Source: UBA11865 sp963749825 (GTDB lineage Bacteria > Chloroflexota > Anaerolineae > Promineifilales > Promineifilaceae). Taken from it: a stretch of DNA of 64,000 nucleotides. The stretch covers positions 1,550,001-1,614,000 of the forward strand of contig CAVVOI010000012.1 of assembly GCA_963749825.1 (NCBI GenBank), in the 5' to 3' direction. A model generated the notes under the pieces. It had not been told where the DNA came from and made no database searches. It was given only the letters and a program-made list of their open reading frames with translations. Below, piece by piece: positions 45,361 to 53,746 of this stretch (position 1 is the first letter of the stretch; every line of letters begins with the position of its first letter). The position numbers and the translations under genes are program-made.

Positions 45361-48300
45361 ATGCCTAATAAACTATCGGGAAAAGGTGTTGTCGCCACCT
45401 TGCTCCTGATGATTCTCCTGGTGTTATCTGCTACGGCAGGCACCGCCCAAGAAAGTGGCGATCTAGTCGCCACCCCAAAAACAACGTCGTTGGCAGACGC
45501 CTCGCCAATACAAGCCAAGGAAATCGATACCTCGGCGACGACTGGTCCGGGGGCGTTTTATGCATCCCAAGGCATTCCAGCAGCACAATTTGAGAATGTC
45601 AGCGTTATCGTCACGTATGAAGAAGGCGTGAATTCGTCGTTTTTAGAAGCCTCATCAAGCGGCCATGTGATCCACAACTTCCGCCTATTCAATGCCGCAT
45701 CCATGGTAGTTGATGGCGAAAAAGTTGAGACCCTGGCCTCTCTGGAAGGCGTAACCGGTATTTACCTCGACCGGCTTATGCAGCCTGATACTGATGCAAG
45801 CCCAGGATTTGTCGGAGCGCCAGTTTTTTGGAATGAATTGGGGGGCCAGGATTTCGCCGGTTCCGGTGTAACTGTCGGCATCCTCGACACAGGCATCTGG
45901 CCAGAGCATCCTTCTTATTCCGATCCCGATCCCCATAGCATTCCATACCCGGCTCCACCGGTTATGCCCGGGGCCAATGGATTTGCAGGCACTCCACGCA
46001 GTACCTGTGACTTTGGCGACACCAATTGGAACGTCAACGATGCGCCCTTTGAATGTAACAACAAGTTAATCGGCGCCTATGACTTCACCGATACCTATAA
46101 GTCGCTGCTGGGATTGAAAGAGAGCGAATATTCTTCGGCCAGGGATGCCGATGGGCATGGCACCCATACCTCTAGCACCGCTGTTGGCAACGGGGACGTA
46201 TCGGCAAATGTATTCGGGGTGTCCCATGGCACGGTTTCAGGCATCGCCCCTCGCGCACACGTCATTATGTACAAAGTGTGTAATGAAGCTGGTTGTTACC
46301 AAAGTGACTCTTTGGCGGCTGTCGAGCAGGCCATCCTTGACGATGTAGATATCCTTAATTTCTCCATCAGTGGCGGAGCGGATCCATTTCAAGATGTGGT
46401 GGAACAGGCTTTCAGCGTCGCATACGAGAATGGCGTGTTCGTGGCCGCCTCGGCCGGCAATTCCGGTGGGGCTCTGAATACCGTCGCCCATCGAGGACCT
46501 TGGACGACAACGGTTGCCGCCAGCACCTCGAATCGCCAATTCATGAGCACAGTCACACTATTGGCCGGTGGTGAGGAGAGTTTAACCTTAGAAGGTTCAA
46601 CATTGACCGATGGTCTAGCATCTCCAGTCCGGGTGGTCTTGCCGCCCGCCGGACAGGAATCGTGTTTGAGCCCCTTTCCCGCCGGCACATTCACCGGCGA
46701 AATCGTCATTTGTCGCCGTGGAGGATCTACCCGTGTGGCTAAGAGCTATTATGTTGCGGCCGGCGGCGGCGGCGGCATGCTGCTTTACAATCCCAGCGAA
46801 CAAGATTTGGCAGCAGACAACCACTTCGTGCCTAGCGTACACCTGGATTATGCGGCCGGTCAAAGTCTGCTGGAGTTTGTGGCCAACCACGAGGTCGTGA
46901 CCGCCACTTTCAGCACCAGCTCGGCTGAGGTTATACAAGGGGACATGATGGCTTCTTTCAGTTCCAAAGGCGGGCCAGGGCAAATCCTGGGCATCAGCAA
47001 ACCGGATATCACCGCTCCTGGCGTTCAAATTTTCGCCGGTCATACGCCAACCCCGGCATCGATCGCTGGCGGAGCGACCGGGCAGCTCTTCCGGACAATG
47101 CAGGGAACTTCTATGTCCAGCCCTATCGTCGCCGGAAGCGCAGCTCTGGTGAAGGCGCTTCATCCCGATTGGACACCGGGGCAAATAAAGTCGGCCTTGA
47201 TGATGACAGCCAATGGGAACCTGGTGAAACAAGACGGCCAAACTCCGGCCGGGCCGTTCGAAGCTGGTTCCGGTCGGGTTGATCTTAACCGGCTAGCTAA
47301 TCCTGGGTTAACGATCTCGGACAGCGTTGATAGTTTTAACTCTCTCAAGAACGAGCTTTGGAATACCAATTATCCCAGTCTCTACGTGCCCGATATGCCC
47401 GGCCAAATTACGGTGGAGCGAACGGTTCACAGCGAATTACTTCAATCGAGCATCTGGCAGACGGCCGTTGATGGCCCAGAAGATTTAACTGTTTATGTCC
47501 CCGAATCAATCACCGTTCCAGCCGGCGGCGATCTCACATTTGACATCACGGTCGATGCCCGGCACGTGCCGGTCGGTGACTATCGTTCGGCAACGCTTTT
47601 TCTGGAAAACGATGGTATTTCGCTACGGTTCCCCATCACCATTGTTCGTGGAGAACCCGCCCTCTCTTTAGACAAGGAGTGCACGCCGACGGTGCTCGAT
47701 ACGGGTAGTGAGACTCATTGTAACATTATAATCAGCAACAACTCTCACCAGGACTCTGCGTTTTCCCTGGCCGAAGATCTGCCGAGCCAACTGACGCTGG
47801 TCGACGGGGGCGTGGAAGGAGCGATCGTAGAATCGAATCACGCCTTCACCATCGCGGGCCAACTTTCCGGCGCAAATGATCCATCGGTTAAACTCGAGCC
47901 CAAAACGTTGTTCGGCTACCAATCGATGGCTGAATTAGGCTTTTCGCCGGCCGGTTGCCCATCAAATTGTGACGATGGAGCTTTCCTTGTAACCGGCCTC
48001 GATATCACCTACATGGGCGAACATTATACCGAGGGCCTCTGGTCGGTAAATGGCACCTTTGAGATGGGAACCGCCAGCGGCGTTTCGGCCTCATTCTTTA
48101 ACCAAAATCTGCCCGATCCGGCCGCGCCCAATAATATATTGGCTCCCTGGTGGGCAGATTTGAATCTAGGTGGTGGTGGCGATTGGTACATCGGAGCCGT
48201 CACCAACGGTGAACGCTCGTGGGATGTTCTCGAGTGGGAAAATGTGCCCCGCTTTGGTGACCCAGATTCCACCTTCACATTTCAGATATGGTTGGAACGG

Positions 48301-48669
48301 GGAACGGACCAAATTACCTTTACCTATGGTCCCTTTAGTGGGGATACGTCCAAAGGAACAACAGGGGCTGAAAACAGGAATGGTTCCAACGGTGAGAGTC
48401 TATATGTCGATGGTGCCGGCACCTTGCCATGGGCTGGCCCGGATATCAGCGTATCGTTTATACCCGGCAGGACCGGTGAAAGCCGCACCATAAGCTATTC
48501 GGCGATTGGCAGCGGCCCGGCCGGTCCCTGGATAAGTTGCACTGAATTGAGAGGCGAATTATTCCAAGGCGCCAACGTGACTTGTACCAATGGGGAATTG
48601 CTGACCTGGGAGGTTCAATACACTTACCTCATGCCGATGGTCACTTTTTCCAGGAACAGTACCGATTGA
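45361..48669 (+). CDS. secreted subtilisin-like serine peptidase (S8) with PA domain
   Basis: 1102 residues. ATG 45361 follows GAAGGAAG. Signal peptide (LLLMILLVLSATAGTAQ), then an I9-type propeptide (NVSVIVTYEEGVNSSFLE). The triad is Asp (VGILDTGIWPEHPS, near 176), His (DADGHGTHTSSTA, near 264) and Ser (QGTSMSSPIVAGSAALVKALHP, near 584), with oxyanion Asn in VAASAGNSG. A PA insert (ICRRGGSTRVAKSYYV) lies between the His and Ser. The C-terminal 400 residues are beta-rich with DUF11-like sequence (CNIIISNNSHQDSAF) and an unassigned module. Secreted and self-activated; degrades extracellular protein. Confidence 0.93.
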   Translation: MPNKLSGKGVVATLLLMILLVLSATAGTAQESGDLVATPKTTSLADASPIQAKEIDTSATTGPGAFYASQGIPAAQFENVSVIVTYEEGVNSSFLEASSSGHVIHNFRLFNAASMVVDGEKVETLASLEGVTGIYLDRLMQPDTDASPGFVGAPVFWNELGGQDFAGSGVTVGILDTGIWPEHPSYSDPDPHSIPYPAPPVMPGANGFAGTPRSTCDFGDTNWNVNDAPFECNNKLIGAYDFTDTYKSLLGLKESEYSSARDADGHGTHTSSTAVGNGDVSANVFGVSHGTVSGIAPRAHVIMYKVCNEAGCYQSDSLAAVEQAILDDVDILNFSISGGADPFQDVVEQAFSVAYENGVFVAASAGNSGGALNTVAHRGPWTTTVAASTSNRQFMSTVTLLAGGEESLTLEGSTLTDGLASPVRVVLPPAGQESCLSPFPAGTFTGEIVICRRGGSTRVAKSYYVAAGGGGGMLLYNPSEQDLAADNHFVPSVHLDYAAGQSLLEFVANHEVVTATFSTSSAEVIQGDMMASFSSKGGPGQILGISKPDITAPGVQIFAGHTPTPASIAGGATGQLFRTMQGTSMSSPIVAGSAALVKALHPDWTPGQIKSALMMTANGNLVKQDGQTPAGPFEAGSGRVDLNRLANPGLTISDSVDSFNSLKNELWNTNYPSLYVPDMPGQITVERTVHSELLQSSIWQTAVDGPEDLTVYVPESITVPAGGDLTFDITVDARHVPVGDYRSATLFLENDGISLRFPITIVRGEPALSLDKECTPTVLDTGSETHCNIIISNNSHQDSAFSLAEDLPSQLTLVDGGVEGAIVESNHAFTIAGQLSGANDPSVKLEPKTLFGYQSMAELGFSPAGCPSNCDDGAFLVTGLDITYMGEHYTEGLWSVNGTFEMGTASGVSASFFNQNLPDPAAPNNILAPWWADLNLGGGGDWYIGAVTNGERSWDVLEWENVPRFGDPDSTFTFQIWLERGTDQITFTYGPFSGDTSKGTTGAENRNGSNGESLYVDGAGTLPWAGPDISVSFIPGRTGESRTISYSAIGSGPAGPWISCTELRGELFQGANVTCTNGELLTWEVQYTYLMPMVTFSRNSTD

Positions 48670-48705
48670 ACAGGTAACCACGTAAAGGTCTCTAGCCAGA
48701 TCATC

Positions 48706-48744
48706 GGGCTTGCCTCCTCCAGTCGATAAGGGGGAGGTAGGCCC
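48706..48744 (+). terminator. long stem-loop after the subtilase gene
   Basis: GGGCTTGCCTCCTCC (48706-48720) pairs over 15 positions with GGGGGAGGTAGGCCC (48730-48744), three of them G-U wobbles, loop of nine. The T-run after it is weak (AGGTGTTT), so Rho-independent function is uncertain. Confidence 0.5.
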
Positions 48745-49135
48745 AGGTGTTTGGGTTGGTGGGAACTATCAGCCTGGTTTTATCTCAAGAAGAAGAGCGC
48801 CGCAGTTCAGAACCCAACAGGCGACAACCCCCGGCTAATCCCCAAGAATAATATGAACCATTCTGGCCGCTTGTTCGCGGAAACCCGAATCATTGACGGT
48901 CAATTCATCCGTGTTCAAAATCGAACAGCGCCTGACATCTGCGGTGGTAAAGAAGGCCAGCTGAATACCTTGTACATTTGAAAACAATCCGGTATTGTTT
49001 GGCGCGGTTTCTTGTACGCAACGACCACCTTATTAAATAAAAAAACATTTTGGCGCCGGTTCCCCTTGAGATGTTATGCATTACTCCCTTCATAATTATA
49101 CCGTGACACACTTCGTCAAAAAAGGATGAAAGAAG
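48745..49135. other. intergenic region
   Basis: About 390 bases. A 76-codon frame at 48751 has no ribosome site and no recognisable sequence. The promoter of the aminopeptidase is probably near 49095 (TAATTATACC) but has no clear -35. Confidence 0.4.
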
Positions 49136-51721
49136 ATGCCAGCTATCGATCGATTCAAGGTTCACCGTCAACTAGTCAACCGAACATCCGATTTCGAAAA
49201 CCCCAATGTACTTGAAATTTACCCGCCCGATCTCGAGTTAGAGCCGGTCCACATAGATATTGATCTATTCCTTGACTTGATTCAAAAGACAGCCAGTGGA
49301 ACAGTGACAACAACAGTTAAAGCTCGTTGTGACGGCCCGACGGAAATTCGCCTAAATGCCGTCGATTTTATCGATCTTGAGGTGCGTGATCCCCAAGGCC
49401 ATCAGTTAGACTGGAGCTACGATGGTGAAGAGATCACCATCAACTGGTCCGATTCCTTCAAAAGTAATGAGGAACGACGAATTGCCGTGACCTACAAGGT
49501 GGTCAAACCCGTCGACGGTCTATATTTCTCCTCGCCAAATGAAGCTTACCCAGAACAAGCCTGGTATGCGGCCACCGATCATGAAACCGAACGGGCGCGT
49601 CATTGGCTGCCCGCCATTGACCTACCTAATGTCAGGACAACACTGGATTTCCATCTTCGTGCTGAAGAGCGATTTACCATCCTGGCCAACGGTTACCTGG
49701 TGAATGAGGAATCTCACGCAGATGGCACAAAAACCGCCCATTGGCGCTTGGATCAACTGTGCCCAAGTTACTTGGTCTGCTTCGCTATTGGCGATTTGGT
49801 TCGCGCCGAAGACGGTGCATATGAATCAGGCGATCAAAAAATCGAACTCGCCTATTTCAGTTCGCTTGAACATGCGGCCGATGATCTACGTCGTTCATTC
49901 GGGAAGACCGGTCCCATGATGAGCTGGATGACCCAAAAATTGGATATGCCCTTCCCTTATCCCAAATATTACCAGTTTGCCCTACCTGGCTTTAGAGGGG
50001 CGATGGAGAACATCTCTCTAGTTAGTTGGGGCGATTATTTCGTACTAGACGAGGATTTGCTCCAGGAGATAGGCTGGATTGTCGACGTCATAAATGTACA
50101 CGAGATGTCTCACAGCTACTTTGGCGATTCTGTCGTCATCCGTGATTTCGCTCATGCGTGGTTGAAAGAGTCGTGGGCCACTTACATGGAGCAGTGTTGG
50201 TGTGAAGATGAAAGGAGCGAGGACGAAGCCCAATTCATCTACCTTGACAATGCAACGTTATACTTCCAGGAAGCTGACGAACGCTATAAGCGACCCATCG
50301 TCACGCGCCGTTTCAAATCCTCCTGGCAAATGTACGATCGTCACTTATATCCTGGCGGCGCTTGTCGGCTTCACACTTTGCGCCGTGAATTGGGCGACGA
50401 AATATTCTGGCCGGCCGTTCGCGAATATCTGAAACGATATAATGGCCAAGTCGTTGAAACCGACGATTTTCGCTACGTGCTGGAGGAGTATTCCGGACGT
50501 TCACTAGGTAAGTTTTTTGACCAATGGTTCCGGTCACCGGGTTATCCCGACCTGAAGATTTCATTCGATTATGACGCCAAGCAAAAACAGGGTGTTTTTG
50601 AAATCGAACAGAAACAAGTCGACTTAGAGAAAGGAATCCCAGCCTTTGTTTTTTCTACCGACCTGGGTTGGATCATTGAGGGAAAGGAGCACCGGCTACC
50701 GGTTAAGATCAAGGAGGCCAAGCATACGTTTGTGATCTCTATGCCGGCTGAACCGGATCAAGTGCGTTTCGATCCTGGGTACAAGGTTCTGCATAAACTT
50801 GCCTTTAATCCCGGCGACCCGATGTTGCGTCAACAGCTGACCGAAGCGAATGATGTAATCGGCCGCATTCTTGCCGCTCGTGAATTAGTTAAGACCGGCA
50901 AGCGAACCAATATCGAGGCTGTCATAACTGCCTATTACAACGAATCATTTTGGGGGGCGCGCGAAGAATTCGTCAAAGCCTTGGCGAAGGCTAACAACGA
51001 GGTCTCGCTGGCAGGTCTTGTGGAAATTATCCAGGCCGAACAAGACCCTTTGGTCTTACCGGCCGTATTCCGGGCAGCCGGTGAGTATCGGGACATACGT
51101 ATTCGAGATGCCGTTAGCCAAAGGTTGGCTGGCAAACTTAAACCAACGGCCCGGCGAGAAGCATTCGCCGCGATGGGCGCCCAACGCAAGAATGCTCAAT
51201 GGCAAGTTCTACTTGAGGGTAGCCAACAAACCGGCTTCAACGGCCTAGCCCAAGCCGGGGCTTTCGAAGGCATAGCCGCCACCCGGCGAGATGAGGCGAC
51301 AGAATACCTGATGGGAGAGGTATTCTACGGCAAACATTCAAATCGCGTCCGCCCGGCAATAACAACCGCCCTGGCCGATATTGGAAAGGGTTTAGATAAG
51401 TTAAAACGGGAGCAGGTGGTTGAAATCTTGACCGACTTGCTGCGCGACCCTTGGGAGAACGTTCGCTGGCGCGCGGCGGCCGGCCTCAAAGATATGCCAG
51501 CACCCGAGGCCCTCCCAGCATTAGAAGCCTATAGCCGCAGCCTTTCAAGACAGATGCAAGTCTACGCGGAAAAGATGATCGAATCTTTGCGCAGCGAAGA
51601 CAAGAGTGATGGATCTGCTATCAAGAAGCAGGTAGAAGACTTGAACGATAAAGTCCGCAAATTTGAGGACCAACTTCAACGACTAGAGGCCCAGGTAAAT
51701 CACCGGCAGTCACCGGAATGA
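49136..51721 (+). CDS. M1-family zinc aminopeptidase with HEAT-like tail
   Basis: 861 residues; ATG 49136 has AAAGGA nine bases upstream. No signal peptide, so cytoplasmic. The M1 marks are the exopeptidase loop GAMEN (in FRGAMENISLVSW, about 289), the zinc site INVHEMSHSYFGD (about 320) and WLKESWATYMEQ with the third zinc ligand. The C-terminal third consists of alpha-helical HEAT-like repeats (YLMGEVFYGKHSNRVRPAI, LRDPWENVRWRAAAGLKDMP) and ends in a coiled coil (KKQVEDLNDKVRKFEDQLQR). Removes N-terminal residues from peptides; the HEAT and coiled-coil tail may give oligomers. Confidence 0.93.
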   Translation: MPAIDRFKVHRQLVNRTSDFENPNVLEIYPPDLELEPVHIDIDLFLDLIQKTASGTVTTTVKARCDGPTEIRLNAVDFIDLEVRDPQGHQLDWSYDGEEITINWSDSFKSNEERRIAVTYKVVKPVDGLYFSSPNEAYPEQAWYAATDHETERARHWLPAIDLPNVRTTLDFHLRAEERFTILANGYLVNEESHADGTKTAHWRLDQLCPSYLVCFAIGDLVRAEDGAYESGDQKIELAYFSSLEHAADDLRRSFGKTGPMMSWMTQKLDMPFPYPKYYQFALPGFRGAMENISLVSWGDYFVLDEDLLQEIGWIVDVINVHEMSHSYFGDSVVIRDFAHAWLKESWATYMEQCWCEDERSEDEAQFIYLDNATLYFQEADERYKRPIVTRRFKSSWQMYDRHLYPGGACRLHTLRRELGDEIFWPAVREYLKRYNGQVVETDDFRYVLEEYSGRSLGKFFDQWFRSPGYPDLKISFDYDAKQKQGVFEIEQKQVDLEKGIPAFVFSTDLGWIIEGKEHRLPVKIKEAKHTFVISMPAEPDQVRFDPGYKVLHKLAFNPGDPMLRQQLTEANDVIGRILAARELVKTGKRTNIEAVITAYYNESFWGAREEFVKALAKANNEVSLAGLVEIIQAEQDPLVLPAVFRAAGEYRDIRIRDAVSQRLAGKLKPTARREAFAAMGAQRKNAQWQVLLEGSQQTGFNGLAQAGAFEGIAATRRDEATEYLMGEVFYGKHSNRVRPAITTALADIGKGLDKLKREQVVEILTDLLRDPWENVRWRAAAGLKDMPAPEALPALEAYSRSLSRQMQVYAEKMIESLRSEDKSDGSAIKKQVEDLNDKVRKFEDQLQRLEAQVNHRQSPE

Positions 51722-52127
51722 ACTGACCAGGCATGATGTGTTCGCTAGATAATGAATCGAGACTTACTGGAGCAAACAAACGGTTTATGCTACCGTTTCC
51801 TGCCAGGTCTTTCATTCACCTACTTGTCATGGCCAAGCTCACTCGTGAAGAAAATCTGTTAATGATTGTTCATAATGTTAGTTTTATCTTATAGATAAGC
51901 TTCTTACAGTTGGCACATAAAAGGAGCCTGGGATCCTCAATCATGTGAATTCTGCCATTTCTAAGTAGTCCGTCTATTAGTAAGCTAGATAATGTCTATT
52001 TTTGCTTGAAACTTTATTGACGTATCTCATCTTTGATGGCTTTTCTCCTAATTGAGGAAGATTTGGGTAATTAAGTGATAAACTCTAGGCTAAGAAACCG
52101 AATCTGTAAATCGGCGTAGCAGCAAAA
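51722..52127. other. AT-rich intergenic region
   Basis: About 400 bases, more AT-rich than its surroundings, ahead of the two GT-C genes. No gene, repeat or terminator was identified. Confidence 0.4.
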
Positions 52128-53675
52128 ATGCTAAGATTACTGAAGGACAATCAGACCTCCGTTCTATTACTGCTCGCAGTAACTGTCGCGATTTTCCTTC
52201 TCTTTCAGGTGGCTTTGGCCTTGACAGTCGATCTGCCTGAATATGATGAAGCGATATATTTAAACGTTGCTCGTAACATTAGGCAGACAGGTATTGCCGA
52301 AAGATCAATAGGGGAAGGAGTTCTCTATGCCGATCATACACCATTATACCAATATTTTTTAGGTCTCAGCACGCTAGTGCTGGGAGAAAAACTTTTAACC
52401 TTAAGATTGCTCACCACAATCTTTGCTATTGGTTGCATCCTTTTATGTTTTGCTATTGGCGCTAAATTACAAGATCGACTGACTGGTTTGGCGGCAGCTC
52501 TTACATTGGCTCTCAATCCCTTTTTTACCTATTATTCCTTCTTCCTGCGAGCCGAAATTCCCATGATATTTTTCCTCTTATTAGGTCTGCTTTTCCTGGT
52601 GAAATGGGAATCAAAAGGCACCAATAATTTTCTTTCCTGGGCTGGTGTCAGCATGGCTATAGCCATGCTGTTGCGCGAGAATGCAATTATTTTTTGGTTT
52701 GCCGCTCTACTTTATGTGATTGCTCGTGGTTCAAGTTGGAGAAAACGGCTATCAAATGCTATCTGGGCTGGGTTACCGGTAATTGTTGCTTTGGTTTTGT
52801 GGATAGGCTGGATAGCTGTCCTTAGCCCTCATCACTTGCAGGGAACATTAGGGCGTTGGCTCAATTCTGCGACAGGTTCCACTGAGGCAATTATCCATGA
52901 TGCCCGGTTAGGAATATCTGTAGAAACTTGGCTGATTACGATTGGATCACAATTGTTAGGCTGGGAAACGGTTATTTTTTTGGTGGTAGCGCTTCTCATG
53001 ATGGTCTTTTTTCGGCCCCGAAAATTACCGCCGGTAACAGCCCTGCTCGTCTTATATATTGGTTTTAACCTGGCCTATTCATTACTCGTCGCCCTAAAAG
53101 AACCTCGTCATATCATCGCTATCATTCCCATGATGGCTATCTTGATTAACTTGTTGATCGACTGGCCTCAAGTTACCGGCTGGTTGAGACGCAAAGTTAG
53201 CAGACCGGTTTTATTAACTACGGGGATCATCCTCTTTGTTATCGTGGCCTGGAGTATTTCGCCATTGCAGTTACCTGGTTCCGGAAATTGGCGGAATCCG
53301 GAAGCTTGGTGGACAAAGTTTTATCAGACCCGAATGTTCGACAATGATCGATACTTTGGCGTACTCCAAAAAGCTGGTCAGTATCTATCTGAAACCACAC
53401 CGTCTGATGAAACCATCGTCGTTGTCCACGAAGGTACTATTTTAGGCTATTATGCCGACCGGCCGTATAACTTCCTCTATACTAGGACTTACGACAGTGT
53501 TATGGATACATTGGTGGAAACGAATTACTTAGTTTATGATAATCCTTCCTTCTTCTATTTGTCAGAAGAGGAGATAGATAAGACTGATGCTTATATAGCC
53601 AGTAATTTTCAGATAGAAAAGATCATTCAAGATGACAACAGAAGCATTAAGATCTATCGACGTGTCGTCGAGTAG
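52128..53675 (+). CDS. GT-C family glycosyltransferase (PMT/GT39-like)
   Basis: 515 residues, about ten membrane helices. The first extracytoplasmic loop has the GT-C acidic motif LPEYDEAIYLNVARNIRQTG, followed by DHTPLYQYFLGL and RLLTTIFAI, as in ArnT/GT39 enzymes that use polyprenyl-phosphate sugars. A soluble C-terminal part (VVVHEGTILGYYADRPYNF) follows. Clusters with the next membrane protein, 72 bases downstream on the same strand; both lie in DNA more AT-rich than the flanks. Confidence 0.85.
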   Translation: MLRLLKDNQTSVLLLLAVTVAIFLLFQVALALTVDLPEYDEAIYLNVARNIRQTGIAERSIGEGVLYADHTPLYQYFLGLSTLVLGEKLLTLRLLTTIFAIGCILLCFAIGAKLQDRLTGLAAALTLALNPFFTYYSFFLRAEIPMIFFLLLGLLFLVKWESKGTNNFLSWAGVSMAIAMLLRENAIIFWFAALLYVIARGSSWRKRLSNAIWAGLPVIVALVLWIGWIAVLSPHHLQGTLGRWLNSATGSTEAIIHDARLGISVETWLITIGSQLLGWETVIFLVVALLMMVFFRPRKLPPVTALLVLYIGFNLAYSLLVALKEPRHIIAIIPMMAILINLLIDWPQVTGWLRRKVSRPVLLTTGIILFVIVAWSISPLQLPGSGNWRNPEAWWTKFYQTRMFDNDRYFGVLQKAGQYLSETTPSDETIVVVHEGTILGYYADRPYNFLYTRTYDSVMDTLVETNYLVYDNPSFFYLSEEEIDKTDAYIASNFQIEKIIQDDNRSIKIYRRVVE

Positions 53676-53746
53676 CAGTCACTACATACAGAAGTGAATC
53701 AAGTGCTATTTAACAGCCAATATGATTAAGAGTAAGCTTTCGAGCA

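Noticed and set aside
48751..48981. 76-codon frame after the subtilase
   Set aside because: No ribosome site and no recognisable protein sequence.
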